Source: an uncultured Paraburkholderia sp.
GTDB taxonomy: Bacteria > Pseudomonadota > Gammaproteobacteria > Burkholderiales > Burkholderiaceae
DNA: 55,249 bases
Assembly (NCBI GenBank): GCA_940747215.1
Contig: CALNWS010000027.1
Span: 1 to 55,249 of the forward strand
Reading direction: 5' to 3'
Of this stretch, positions 9,061 through 18,070 are shown in pieces. How positions within the stretch are numbered: position 1 is the stretch's first letter; the number at the start of each line of letters is the position of its first letter. The position numbers and the translations under genes were made by a program. Below the pieces are notes generated by a model. It worked only from the letters and a program-made list of their open reading frames with translations. It was not told the origin of the DNA and ran no database searches.

Positions 9061-9251
9061 CATGGTGTTCCTTTACAGGGGTGTTTATCGGGCGGTATTC
9101 CGCCGCATTCGGTCGCCGCGCTAGGCCAGCGCGGCAATGTACGTCATTCTGCACTGTTTTTGGCGACAGCCATACCGGCCATCACAATCTTTAGGCAAAT
9201 TTATTCGGGCGCCCGCGGCGCCCTGTTTTCAGTCTGGTTTGGCGCGCGGCC

Positions 9252-9989
9252 TTACTTCTGCTGCATCTGCTGCAGACGTGCCGTGAGACCTTCCACGACA
9301 TCCGGCTCCTTGTAGGTTTTGGCGAAATCGAGCGCCGTCATGCCGATCTGGTTCTTCACCGTCAGGTCCGCGCCGTTGTCGAGCAACAGCTTCACCGTCG
9401 ACACGTGGCCGCCGCGCGCCGCCATCATCAGCGGCGTAGTGCCGTTGGGCGAACCGGCGTCGACATAGGCCGAATGGTCGAGCAGCACCTTGACGATGTC
9501 GTCGTGACCATTGGCGGCGGCATAGTGCAGCGGTGCCCAACCCTTCTTGTTGACCTCGGCGTCTTTCGCGATCAACTGGTTCACGAAGTTCAGATCGCCG
9601 TTGAGCGAGGCCATCATCATCGCGTTTTCGCCAGCCTTGTCCTGAATCTCGATGTTGGTCTTCGGATTGTCGATCAGCGCCGCGCCGACCTTGTCGGACT
9701 TTTCGCGCGCGGCCAGCACGATCAGCGGAAGGCCCTGATTGTCCACGCTGTTCGGGTCCATGCCCTTGGCGAGCAGCTTGTTGACGCCGTCCACGTCGTC
9801 GAATTTGACCGACTTGATCAGCGAGTCGATCGGCGCGGCTTGCGCCGGCGTGACCACGACCGAGGTCAGCGCGGCGCAGGCAAACGTGGCGACCAGAAGC
9901 GCGCGCGAACCGATGCGCGCGGTGGCATGCCGAGCCGAAGTCAGCGCACCAGGCGCTGCGGAAGTCTCTGAAAACGCTGCGTTCGACAT
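9252..9989 (-). CDS. Exported ankyrin-repeat protein
   Basis: About 245 residues from MSNAAFSETS (9989), or 250 from an upstream ATG at 10004; neither has a clear ribosome site. A hydrophobic segment (ALLVATFACAALTSVVV) ends in TPAQAAP, a plausible signal peptidase site, so the protein is probably periplasmic. The mature part is built of five or six ankyrin repeats: GVNKLLAKGMDPNSVDNQGLP, NGDLNFVNQLIAKDAEVNKKG, WAPLHYAAANGHDDIVKVLL, GTTPLMMAARGGHVSTVKLL and GMTALDFAKTYKEPDVVEGL. Ankyrin repeats mediate protein binding; no partner is evident. It follows tatD on the same strand at about 67 bases and may be read with it. Confidence 0.85.
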   Translation of the reverse strand: MSNAAFSETSAAPGALTSARHATARIGSRALLVATFACAALTSVVVTPAQAAPIDSLIKSVKFDDVDGVNKLLAKGMDPNSVDNQGLPLIVLAAREKSDKVGAALIDNPKTNIEIQDKAGENAMMMASLNGDLNFVNQLIAKDAEVNKKGWAPLHYAAANGHDDIVKVLLDHSAYVDAGSPNGTTPLMMAARGGHVSTVKLLLDNGADLTVKNQIGMTALDFAKTYKEPDVVEGLTARLQQMQQK

Positions 9990-10056
9990 GGATTCAATTC
10001 TCATACTCAGCTTTATGAAAACGCCCCATCCTATTGATATTTCTCATTTTTCTTTC

Positions 10057-10848
10057 TCACACGCCAGCCGGCGCGGGAATCTTGAAGAGCCGGAAGAAGT
10101 TCTGCGCGGTCGCAGCGGCGAGCGCCTCGTCGGGCATCTCGCGTTGTTGCGCGATGAAACGTCCGACATAACTTACGTACGCAGGTTCATTAGGCTTGCC
10201 GCGATACGGCACGGGCGCGAGGTACGGCGAGTCGGTTTCGATCAGGAGACGCTCCAGCGGCACGCGGCGCGCCACGTCTTGCACGTCCGCCGCACTCTTG
10301 AACGTGACGATGCCAGACAGCGAGATGTAAAAGTTCTGCGCGAGAGCCTGCTCGGCGATGGCCCACGGCTCGGTGAAACAGTGCATGACGCCGCCCGGCT
10401 CGCTCGCGCGCTCCTCGGCCATGATGCACAGCGTGTCTTCCGATGACGACCGCGTGTGGATGATGAGCGGCTTCTGCGTGGCGTGCGCCGCGCGGATATG
10501 CGTGCGGAAGCGCTCGCGCTGCCATTCCATATCGGCGATCGAACGACCTTCCAGACGGTAATAGTCGAGCCCGGTTTCGCCGATCGCGACCACCTTCGGA
10601 TGGGCGGCCAGCTCAACCAGTTCGGCGAGACTCGGCTCGCGCATGTCCTCGTGATCCGGATGCACGCCCACCGACGCATACACGTTCTCGTGACGGCTCG
10701 CGATGTCCAGCACCGACGACAGCGTCTCCAGATTCACGGAGACGCACAGCGCGTGCGTCACCGAATGGCTGCGCATGTTTTCCAGAACTTGCGGTAGACG
10801 GTCGGTGAGACCTTCGAAATTGATATGACAGTGCGAATCGACAAACAT
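10057..10848 (-). CDS. TatD-family metal-dependent hydrolase
   Basis: 263 residues from MFVDSHCHINF (10848). TatD proteins are TIM-barrel metallohydrolases; E. coli TatD has 3'-5' DNase activity, while other members act on D-aminoacyl-tRNA or unknown substrates (family knowledge). Visible metal ligands are the SHCH motif (residues 5-8), the Glu in AIGETGLDYY, the His in PLIIHTRSS and GVMHCFTE, and the Asp in LLIETDSPYLAPVPYRGKPNEP, all intact. In many bacteria tatD is downstream of holB and tmk, as here, though a decayed acetyltransferase lies between. Confidence 0.9.
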   Translation of the reverse strand: MFVDSHCHINFEGLTDRLPQVLENMRSHSVTHALCVSVNLETLSSVLDIASRHENVYASVGVHPDHEDMREPSLAELVELAAHPKVVAIGETGLDYYRLEGRSIADMEWQRERFRTHIRAAHATQKPLIIHTRSSSEDTLCIMAEERASEPGGVMHCFTEPWAIAEQALAQNFYISLSGIVTFKSAADVQDVARRVPLERLLIETDSPYLAPVPYRGKPNEPAYVSYVGRFIAQQREMPDEALAAATAQNFFRLFKIPAPAGV

Positions 10849-10907
10849 GATGATGTCCTGCTTTGCGTTTGGCCTCAGTAAATCAGCGAATAGCTCGAGG
10901 AACGGCG

Positions 10908-11434
10908 TCAGGCGGCCGCAGCATCGAGCCGCTTGCCGAGAATCACCAGATCGCGCTCCACGCCGTCCAGCACGGCGACACGCGGCGCGAACCCCACGTC
11001 TCGAAACCGAAACCGCGGAAGAGCCGCAGGCTCGCCTCATTGTGGCCAAAGATGAAACAGAGCACCGTATAGATGCCCAGCGCCGGTGTCGCGTCGAGCG
11101 AGGCGGTCAGCAGTTTCTTGCCGAGCCCCTGTCCGCGCGCGCTTTCGTCGAGATAGATGCTAACCTCGGCCGTGCGCAGATAGGCCGGACGACCGTAGAA
11201 ATCCGAAAAGCTGAGCCACGCCACGATACGCACCGGCTGCTGCGCGTCTTCGACGACCCACAGCGGCCGCTTTTGCGGACCATGCGCGTGGAACCATGCG
11301 AGACGGCTTTCGACGGTCACCGGCTCCAAGTCCGCCGTAACCTGCCGCGACGGCACTGTGGAGTTGTAGATGGCGACGATGGCGAGCAGATAGTCGAGGG
11401 TGACATCGCGGTAATCGCGGTAAGAAAGGTTCAT
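10908..11434 (-). pseudogene. GNAT N-acetyltransferase with a C-terminal frameshift
   Basis: From MNLSYRDYRDVTLDYLLAIVAIYNSTV the frame shows a clear GNAT fold: PLWVVEDAQQPVRIVAWLSFSDF, EVSIYLDESARGQGLGKKLL (acetyl-CoA binding loop RGQGLG) and FIFGHNEASLRLFRGFGFETWG. This resembles phosphinothricin acetyltransferase-type enzymes, which acetylate small amines. One base is missing right after ETWG. The expected frame gives FAPRVAVLDGVERDLVILGKR and a stop at 10908; the actual frame ends early at 10943 with a wrong tail. The ancestral span is 527 bases, one short of a multiple of three. The core is complete, so residual activity is not excluded, but I treat it as a recent pseudogene. Confidence 0.65.
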
Positions 11435-11543
11435 GGTGCCTGGACAGAAATAAAGGATTGACGCAGATTGAAAATGGGGTGCGCAGCGGCTTGCCGCCAC
11501 TCGTGCGAACCGTGATGAAACTCACACGAAAATCACGCGGGGT

Positions 11544-12578
11544 TCATGCGAACAGCGCCCGGTAGCCGATAAAAAGCTCCTCGAACACGAGTCGCACGTT
11601 CAGCGGATGGTTCTCGACGGCGCGCTGCCGCGTGACCGTGCGCATGAAGCGCGCGAACGCGCTGGCGTCGGCCTGGGACGCGCAGCGTGTGAACGCCGCC
11701 GATGCCTGCGGGAAATAGCGCGGCGCACCCGCCGTGCGTTGAGCGAGCAGATCGTACATCCAGCGCTGCAGCCAGCCGAGCACGAGCGGCACCGGCAGCT
11801 TCTGGAGCGCTTCGCCGCACGCGAACGCGTCGCACTCGGGACCCGCGGCGAGTTGCTTCAGCGTCCAGTCGCGCAGGGCGCGGTTTTCGTCGCTGGCGAG
11901 CGCGAGTGCCACGAGCGGTGCGCCGCCGGCCTCGGCGAGCAGCGCCACCGTCTGATCCACGCCTTGCGCCGTCAACCATTTCGTCGTGAGCTCGGGCGCG
12001 GGCATCGTCATCGGCCACTGGCGGCAACGGCTGATGATGGTGGGCAGCAGGCGGTCGATACGCGCCGACACCATCAGGAACACGACGCCCGCGGACGGCT
12101 CTTCGAGCGTTCTCAGGAGCGCGTTGGCCGCGGCGATATTCAACGCTTCGGCCGGATACAACACGACCACGCGCGCACCGCCGCGATGCGAACCTACGCC
12201 GACGAAGTCCAACAAGCCGCGGATCTGCTCGATCTTGATTTCCTTGCTTGGCGCGCGGGTCTTTTTGCCCTCGTCGCCGTCGGCTTTCTCGGCCTTTTCA
12301 TCCGCGCCGCCGGCAACGCCGGCTTCGGCGGCAAGCGCTTCGGGCACGACGATCCGGTAATCGGGATGATTGCCTTGCGCGAACCATATACAGGCCTCGC
12401 AGGCGCCGCACGGCTCGCCGTTGGCTTGCTGCGCCTCGCACAGCAGTCCCTGCGCCAGATGCTGCACGAAGCGCAGCTTGCCGATGCCGGCCTGTCCATG
12501 CAGTAGCAGTGCATGCGGCCAATGCCCACGCAGCTGCTGCAGGCGGCTCCAGTCGGCGGCTTGCCACGGAAAAATCAT
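11544..12578 (-). CDS. holB: DNA polymerase III subunit delta-prime
   Basis: 344 residues from MIFPWQAADW (12578); the open frame extends upstream to 12650 but that part is AT-rich and lacks a start signal. HolB is part of the clamp loader that places the beta clamp on DNA. Seen are the P-loop (HGQAGIGK, about residues 27-34), the four-cysteine zinc module (LLCEAQQANGEPCGACEAC), a long charged insertion, AANALLRTLEEPS and the SRCRQW element near the sensor region. It lies about 105 bases after tmk in the usual mltG-tmk-holB order and is essential, in keeping with its intact frame. Confidence 0.93.
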   Translation of the reverse strand: MIFPWQAADWSRLQQLRGHWPHALLLHGQAGIGKLRFVQHLAQGLLCEAQQANGEPCGACEACIWFAQGNHPDYRIVVPEALAAEAGVAGGADEKAEKADGDEGKKTRAPSKEIKIEQIRGLLDFVGVGSHRGGARVVVLYPAEALNIAAANALLRTLEEPSAGVVFLMVSARIDRLLPTIISRCRQWPMTMPAPELTTKWLTAQGVDQTVALLAEAGGAPLVALALASDENRALRDWTLKQLAAGPECDAFACGEALQKLPVPLVLGWLQRWMYDLLAQRTAGAPRYFPQASAAFTRCASQADASAFARFMRTVTRQRAVENHPLNVRLVFEELFIGYRALFA

Positions 12579-12683
12579 TTTCTCTTTAAATTCAATAAAT
12601 TGAATACTGAAGCCGAGACTTCGCACGAACTTTGAACCGACATCGCGCAAGCATTTGCAGAAAAAAATAATAAACGATAATAA

Positions 12684-13307
12684 TCATAGCCTTGCAATCA
12701 GCTCTTCGAGTTGCTTCTGAATCCGGGCAATGCTCTGCGAGGAATCAATGATAGCGAACCGGTAAGGCGCTTCCTCCGCGCGGCGCAAATATTCGGTGCG
12801 CGTGCGATTGAAAAAGGCTTCCGATTCGCTCTCGAAACGGTCCGGATCGCGCGCGGCGCTACGCCGTTCGTTGGCGATTTCGGGCGCGAGGTCGAACAGC
12901 ACGGTCAGATCCGGCTGGAAACCGCCCTGCACCCAGCGCTCGAGCGTTTCCAGCTTGTCGCGCGGCAGACCGCGGCCGCCGCCCTGGTAGGCGAAGGTGG
13001 CGTCGGTGAAGCGGTCGGACAGCACCCAGTCGCCGCGCGCGAGCGCCGGTTCGATGACTTCGGCCAGATGCTGGCGGCGCAGCGCGAACATCAGCAGCGC
13101 CTCGGTTTCGAGGTCCATCTTCTGATGCAGTACGATCTCGCGAATCTGCTCGCCGAGCGAGGTGCCGCCCGGCTCGCGCGTCATCACGACACCGCGGCCC
13201 GTACGCGCGACCTTTTCTTCGAGACGCTCACGGAACCAGCTCAGGTGCGTGGTCTTGCCCGCTCCGTCGATGCCCTCGAATGTGATGAATTTGCCCCGCG
13301 CCATCAT
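12684..13307 (-). CDS. tmk: Thymidylate kinase
   Basis: 207 residues (or 206 from the second ATG). Tmk phosphorylates dTMP to dTDP, essential for dTTP supply. The P-loop [12 protein letters not shown] is at residues about 9-20. [16 protein letters not shown] carries the DR/EP substrate motif, [21 protein letters not shown] contains the conserved DR-Y-S/A-F-A-YQ element, and a lid region [12 protein letters not shown] follows. Its start codon overlaps the mltG stop (ATGA), which implies translational coupling. Confidence 0.95.
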   Translation of the reverse strand: MMARGKFITFEGIDGAGKTTHLSWFRERLEEKVARTGRGVVMTREPGGTSLGEQIREIVLHQKMDLETEALLMFALRRQHLAEVIEPALARGDWVLSDRFTDATFAYQGGGRGLPRDKLETLERWVQGGFQPDLTVLFDLAPEIANERRSAARDPDRFESESEAFFNRTRTEYLRRAEEAPYRFAIIDSSQSIARIQKQLEELIARL

Positions 13308-14314
13308 TGCCCTCGAATGTATTTGTCCACGGCCTTGTTGTGATCGCCGAGGGTGTCAGAAAAAATACTGCTGCCGTCGCCGCGCGATACGAAGTACAGC
13401 GCGGTGGACTGCGCTGGGTTCATCGCCGCCTGAAGCGAGGCGACGCCGGGCAGCGAGATGGGCGTTGGCGGCAAACCCATCCGGGTATAGGTATTGTAAG
13501 GAGTGTCCGTCTGCAGGTCCTTCTTGCGGATGTGGCCGGCGTAGATTTCGCCCATGCCGTAGATCACCGTGGGATCGGTTTGCAGCGGCATGCCCACGCG
13601 CAGACGGTTGGCGAACACGGCGGCCACCATCGGCCGGTCAGACTTCTTGCCGGTTTCCTTCTCGATGATCGAGGCCATCGTGAGCGCGTAGTAAGGCGTC
13701 TTGTACGGCAGGTTCGGCGAGCGTGCGAGCCACGCTTCGTCAAGACGCTGACGCATCAGTCGATACGCGCGGCGATACACGTCGAGGTCGCTCGTGTTCT
13801 TGTCGAAGAGATACGTGTCCGGGAAAAAGAGACCTTCGCCGTTGCCGATGGAAGCTTCTGGTGCGCCGATCGCCGTCATCAGGTCCGCGTCGCTCATGCC
13901 CGCTGTGTCGTGCTTGAGCGCGGGATTCGAGTCGAGCTCGGCGCGCATGCGCTTGAAGGTCCAGCCCTCGATGATAGTCGCCACGTATTCGTTGACGTCC
14001 CCGCGTGTAATTTTCTGCAGCACTTCGTAAGGCGTCACACCCGACTTGAACTCGTAGTTGCCCGACCTCAGTTCGCTTTGCAAACCGAGCAGGCGCGTCA
14101 TGATCACGAACAGTTCCTGTTCGACCGGCACCCCGCCGCGATTCAGTTGCAGTGCGACGCTGCGCAGGCTGCTATGCGGCTTGACGGTGAAATCGAGTTG
14201 CGCGGGGGTCAATTCGAGCGGCCGGTTGGCCCAGTGATATCCGCCTGCCATTACGGCTGCGGCCAGCACGACGACAGGCGAGCCGGCAATGAAACATTTC
14301 TTCAGAAGGGACAT
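13304..14314 (-). CDS. mltG: Endolytic murein transglycosylase MltG (YceG-like)
   Basis: 336 residues. MltG is an inner-membrane enzyme that cleaves nascent glycan strands and is thought to set their length. One N-terminal anchor helix ([18 protein letters not shown]) is followed by a LysM-like/YceG region ([17 protein letters not shown]) and the catalytic domain with [12 protein letters not shown]. The catalytic Glu lies in [13 protein letters not shown], and [11 protein letters not shown] and [14 protein letters not shown] follow. All motifs are intact. It is the first gene of an mltG-tmk-holB operon and divergent from ygfZ. Retention of a cell-wall enzyme indicates normal peptidoglycan growth. 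Confidence 0.95.
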   Translation of the reverse strand: MSLLKKCFIAGSPVVVLAAAVMAGGYHWANRPLELTPAQLDFTVKPHSSLRSVALQLNRGGVPVEQELFVIMTRLLGLQSELRSGNYEFKSGVTPYEVLQKITRGDVNEYVATIIEGWTFKRMRAELDSNPALKHDTAGMSDADLMTAIGAPEASIGNGEGLFFPDTYLFDKNTSDLDVYRRAYRLMRQRLDEAWLARSPNLPYKTPYYALTMASIIEKETGKKSDRPMVAAVFANRLRVGMPLQTDPTVIYGMGEIYAGHIRKKDLQTDTPYNTYTRMGLPPTPISLPGVASLQAAMNPAQSTALYFVSRGDGSSIFSDTLGDHNKAVDKYIRGQ

Positions 14315-14393
14315 GGAAACGTGGCTGAGGTGGACTGCATATAATATATAAGTTTGCCTCGGCTAAAGTCAGAATTGACTGCTCTCGGAATCC
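14315..14393. promoter_or_regulatory. Short divergent promoter region between mltG and ygfZ
   Basis: 79 bases separate the two divergent start codons. They contain an A/T-only run with TATAAT at 14340-14345 on the plus strand and TATATT on the minus strand. Paired -35 boxes are not convincing, so the exact start sites are unresolved. Confidence 0.4.
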
Positions 14394-15464
14394 ATGAACA
14401 CACCGCTCGCTACCGCTTCAGGCACAACCTCAGGTACATCTGCCCCAACGCCCGCCGCGCCCCTCGCGTTGCCGGCGCTGCCGCGCCCTTCCGCCGATGA
14501 ATTCGACGCCGTCGTCCAGCACAGCGCCTATATGCCGCTCGCGCAGTTCGGCGTGATCGACGCCACGGGCGACGCCGCCGCGAGCTTCCTGCACGGCCAG
14601 CTGACGAACGACACCCAGCATCTCGACGCAGCCGCCGCGCGCCTCGCCGGCTATTGCTCGGCCAAGGGCCGGCTGCTCGCGTCGTTTCTGACCTGGCGGT
14701 GCGGCGACGCGCTGCGTTTGCTCGTGTCGAAAGACGTGCAGGCCGCGGTGCAAAAGCGTCTGTCCATGTTCATCCTGCGGGCAAAGGCGAAACTCGTCGA
14801 CGCAAGCAACGAACTGGCCGCGATCGGTCTTGCCGGCGACGTGTGCAAGGCGCTCTCCGGTGTGTTCGACGCGATGCCCGACGGCGTGCACGTGAAAGTC
14901 GACGGCCCGGCCGGTTCGCTGATCCGCGTGCCGGACGCGCTCGGCCGTCTGCGTTATCTGTGGGTCGGTCCGAAGGCCGAGATCGAGGTGCGCCTGCCGC
15001 AACTCGACGCGCAACTGAAGCGCGTGTCGCCCGCCGTGTGGGATTGGCTCGACATCCGCGCAGGCGAGCCGCGCATCACGCAACCGGTGGTCGAGCAGTT
15101 CGTGCCGCAAATGGTGAACTTCGACGTGCTCGGTGCCGTGAATTTCCGCAAAGGCTGCTACCCCGGCCAGGAAGTGGTGGCGCGCAGCCAGTATCGCGGC
15201 ACGATCAAGCGGCGCACGTCGCTCGCGAACGTGGCGGGCGAGACCGACACCGTGAAGGCCGGCGCCGAGCTTTTCCACTCCGCGGATCCGGAGCAGCCGT
15301 GTGGCATGGTCGTGAATGCGGCGGCCGCGCAGACGGGCGGCGTCGATCTGCTGGTCGAGATCAAACTGGCAACGCTCGAAGGCGGCTCGGTCCATCTCGG
15401 CACGGCCGACGGCCCTACGCTCACGTTCCTCGCGCTGCCTTACGGCTTGCCTACCGAAGTCTGA
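14394..15464 (+). CDS. ygfZ: Folate-binding tRNA-modifying/Fe-S assembly protein YgfZ
   Basis: 356 residues. YgfZ is a tetrahydrofolate-dependent factor that helps maintain certain iron-sulfur enzymes, including the tRNA thiomethylase MiaB (family knowledge). The GcvT-like fold is recognisable from GVIDATGDAAASFLHGQLTND, the central AGYCSAKGRLLASFL and the hallmark KGCYPGQEVVARSQYRG (K-G-C-Y-x-G-Q-E), all intact. The first 30 residues are a low-complexity Thr/Ala/Pro leader. The gene is monocistronic, followed by its own terminator. Confidence 0.93.
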   Translation: MNTPLATASGTTSGTSAPTPAAPLALPALPRPSADEFDAVVQHSAYMPLAQFGVIDATGDAAASFLHGQLTNDTQHLDAAAARLAGYCSAKGRLLASFLTWRCGDALRLLVSKDVQAAVQKRLSMFILRAKAKLVDASNELAAIGLAGDVCKALSGVFDAMPDGVHVKVDGPAGSLIRVPDALGRLRYLWVGPKAEIEVRLPQLDAQLKRVSPAVWDWLDIRAGEPRITQPVVEQFVPQMVNFDVLGAVNFRKGCYPGQEVVARSQYRGTIKRRTSLANVAGETDTVKAGAELFHSADPEQPCGMVVNAAAAQTGGVDLLVEIKLATLEGGSVHLGTADGPTLTFLALPYGLPTEV

Positions 15465-15479
15465 GTTCGGGCTGAATTC

Positions 15480-15508
15480 GAGCGGCGCCACTGTGCGCCG
15501 CTTTTTCG
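15480..15508 (+). terminator. Rho-independent terminator after ygfZ
   Basis: AGCGGCGC / GCGCCGCT inverted repeat (15481-15502) followed by TTTTC, 16 bases after the stop codon. Confidence 0.8.
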
Positions 15509-15651
15509 TTGGCGCGCTGCTTCTGAAAACATGCGCGACGCACCCGCTGCCGCAATCGCGGACATCGTCGCAAACGTCGTCGCGAACCCACCCGCAGCCG
15601 GAACCCCAACCCACTCTCGAAGCCTGAGCTTCACGGGAGGGCTTGCCTCGC

Positions 15652-16208
15652 ATGTGTCTGATCGTTTTCGACTGGCGGCCCGATACGCTCGACGGCCCGC
15701 TCTTCACGCTCACCGCGAATCGCGACGAGTTCCTGCGCCGCACGGCCGAACCGGTCCACTGGTGGCAGGATCTGCCGGGCGTGCTCGCCGGACGTAATCT
15801 GGTCGGCGGCGGCACTTGGCTCGGCTTGTCGCGCGACGACCGGTTCACGGCACTCACCAACTATCGCGCGCCGAACTCGGTGCCCTGCTCGCACTCGACA
15901 CGATGCCCACACTCGAACGCCTGATCGATCTGATGTGCGACCCGCGTGTTGCTCGCGACGACGAACTGCCGTCCACCGGCATTCCGCTCGAACGGGAACG
16001 GGCACTATCAGCGGCGTTCATCGACACGCCCGAATACGGCACATGCGGCACGGCGGCGTTGCGTGTCGTCGCGAACGGCAACGTGCTGAGCATTGCGATC
16101 GCCGAGCGCAGCGACGACAACGGCTTGCATCGCATCGTGCGTCCCGGCGACTTCGAGCGCAGCTTCGCGTTCAATGTCGAGCATCAACCGGACGATCTGG
16201 CAGCGTGA
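15652..16208 (+). pseudogene. NRDE (TANGO2-like) family protein, deleted and frameshifted
   Basis: MCLIVFDWRPDTLDGPLFTLTANRDEFLRRTAEPVHWW carries the NRDE motif near the N-terminus, then GGGTWLGLSRDDRFTALTNYRAP. Here the frame breaks. The sequence resumes in another frame with MPTLERLIDLMCDPRVARDDELPSTG and RFSA-region equivalents (RALSAAFIDTPEYGTCGTAALRVV, ending FAFNVEHQPDDLAA at 16208). NRDE proteins are usually about 260-270 residues, so roughly 80 residues are missing at the junction near 15890. The family is linked to haem/lipid handling in eukaryotes; the bacterial role is unclear. Confidence 0.75.
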
Positions 16209-16249
16209 TAACGCGGGCGCGCCTCGATGGCGCACTTTGATGCTGCGCT

Positions 16250-17210
16250 TCACGCCTCAACGAAAGCCGCATGCAGTGCCGCAGTTGCATCGGCGTGCGC
16301 GTTCGCGACTTCGGGCACGTAACAGCCCATCTTGAAGAACTCGTGGATCATGCCTGGATAGCGCACGAGCGTGACCGGGTTGCGCGCCGCACGCAGTTTC
16401 TCCGCGTACGCATCGCCCTCGTCGCTCAGCGGATCGTATTGCGCCGTCGCGATCCACGCCGGGGCGAGTCTGCTGAAATCGGGCGCGCCGCGTGTGCTGT
16501 CGAGCGGCGCGAAGCGCCAGTCGTCGCGATCGCCCGCATCGCGCACGTACTACTCGAAGAACCACTGGATCGTTTCGCCCGACAGCAAAAAGCCGTCGGC
16601 AAGGCGCGAGTGCGAGTCCGTCTGTTGATAACCCGTAGTGCCGGGATAGATCAGCATCTGCAGCGCGAGCGCAATGCCCGCGTCGCGCGCCAGCACCGCA
16701 CAGACCTTGGCGAGCGTGCCGCCCGCGCTATCACCGCCAACTGCCAGCCGCCCGGCGTCGATGCCGTATTCCGCCGCGTGCGCGTGCAGCCAGACGAGTG
16801 CGTCGAAGGCGTCGTCGACGGCGGTGGGAAACTTGTGCTTCCGGCGCGAGGCGATAGTCGACGGAGAACACCGCGCACTGCGCATCGCGCGCGAACATTC
16901 GGCACAGCGCGTCGTGCGTGTCGATGCTGCCCAACGTAAAGCCGCCGCCGTGAAAGTAGACGAGCGCGGGCGTGAGCGAAGCCCAACTCGGCTCCGCCGG
17001 CCGATAGAGCCGCGCGCGGATCGTCGCGCCGTCGCACGTAGGCACGCGCAAATCGTCGACGGAAAACATCGGTGCCGCCGCAATGTCCAGAATGGGCGCG
17101 CTCTTCTCGTAAGCGGCGCGCGCCGCCTGCGGCGACAGTTCATGCAAGGGCGGACGTTTCGCGCGCGCGATCATGTCGAGCACCTGCTCGACTTTCGGAT
17201 TCAACGGCAT
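16250..17210 (-). pseudogene. Hormone-sensitive-lipase-type alpha/beta hydrolase, pseudogene
   Basis: From MPLNPKVEQVLDMIARAKRP (17210) the frame includes the oxyanion motif VYFHGGGFTLGS and VFSVDYRLAPEA. A one-base insertion shifts it to KFPTAVDDAFDALVWLHAHA and the nucleophile motif GGDSAGGTLAKV. Reading then stops at a TAG (16550-16552) after ETIQWFFE. Beyond the stop the same frame continues YVRDAGDRDDWRFAPL, WIATAQYDPLSDEGDAYAEKL (acid residue) and GMIHEFFKM (catalytic His). All catalytic triad members are recognisable, so loss is recent. Such enzymes hydrolyse short-chain esters. It lies directly downstream of the SDR remnant and was probably co-transcribed with it. Confidence 0.8.
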
Positions 17211-17218
17211 CGTGCGTG

Positions 17219-17984
17219 TCAGTTCGCGTTCTTCACTTCGGGTTTGAGCGACATCGGATCGGTGGGATTGCGCAACTGTTCGATGTCTTCGTGACGCAGC
17301 CTGACGGTCGCCATGATGCCCGGATGCGTCCATGATGCCCGGATGCGTGATGATGTAAAAGCGCCGCGCGGCAATCGCTTCGAACGTGATGTCGGCGACA
17401 TCCGCCGCGATCTGCGAGTGCGTCGGACCGCTCCCCGTTGCGCAACGCGGGGGCCGCAAGCGTTCTGCGTCGGCGATACCGGTCGGTACGAATGCCCAAC
17501 ACAGTAGCGAGCAGCCAACCAGACTTCCCGGCGCGCCGGCCGATGCTTCGGCGGAAGGTTACGCCAGTTGCAGGTCGTGATACAGCGTCTCGGTGAGCGA
17601 CACGACCGCGTGCTTCGGTTGTACACGCCCATGGCAGGGGCCCGCCACCGACGCCGTGTTGACGATGCGCGCTCTCCTTCTGCGCGAGCATGATCGGCGT
17701 GAACGCACGAATGCCGTGCGCGACACCCATCACGTTCACACCGAGCACCCACGCCCAGTCGTTCGCGGAGCTTTCCCACAGGAAGCCGCCTGAGCCTACA
17801 CCTGCGTTATTGAACAGCAGTGCACCTTGCCGAACGCGGCGAGCGCCGCCTGCGCGAGCGCTTCGGGATTCACGTCGGCGAGGACCAGCTTCATGCCGAG
17901 CACCGCGCCCTTCTGCGCGAAAGCACGGCCGAAACCACTTGCCGCGCCGGTGATCACCGCCACCTTGCCTGCGAATTCGAACAT
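17219..17984 (-). pseudogene. Short-chain dehydrogenase/reductase, multiply frameshifted
   Basis: MFEFAGKVAVITGAASGFGRAFAQ contains the glycine-rich NAD(P) motif. VLADVNPEALAQAALAAFGKV leads to a break; another frame then gives LLFNNAGVGSGGFLW (NNAG motif) and WVLGVNVMGVAHGIRAF. The catalytic YxxxK region is unreadable. Near the C-terminus FYIITHPGIM is broken by a 19-bp tandem duplication (17311-17348). Deleting one copy restores ATVRLRHEDIEQLRNPTDPM and the stop at 17219. Several independent lesions mean long-standing loss. The substrate is unknown; the neighbours suggest lipid or alcohol metabolism. Confidence 0.78.
17311..17348. repeat. Perfect 19-bp tandem duplication (frame-breaking)
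   Basis: CCATGATGCCCGGATGCGT occurs twice (17311-17329, 17330-17348) inside the SDR pseudogene and shifts its C-terminal frame. Confidence 0.95.
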
Positions 17985-18070
17985 CGACGTCTCCGGGAGT
18001 AAAGGCTGTTTTTGTATGTGTCGTCACGCGGGTCAGGTGGCGCGCGCTCATGCTGCAAAACTCAAGACGT

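Larger units (their letters stand above)
8667..9063 (-). pseudogene. Secreted Rap1a/Tai-type domain protein killed by a tandem duplication
   Basis: The frame from 9063 encodes a signal peptide (LRALIF twice, then ASALAVPLSAAAF) and a domain with GGDLNKLCTK, SACAAYIEGTADDIF and RVGQYFCLP. The conserved cysteines and length fit the Rap1a/Tai family, named after type VI secretion immunity proteins, though many members have no proven partner. At KYIAENL the frame breaks because a 19-bp unit is duplicated (8743-8780). Deleting one copy restores the reading AGYNASTAISLGLGKAFPC and a stop at 8667-8669. The present product would end at 8728 with an unrelated tail. A second, in-frame 18-bp duplication sits in the signal peptide. 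Confidence 0.75.
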
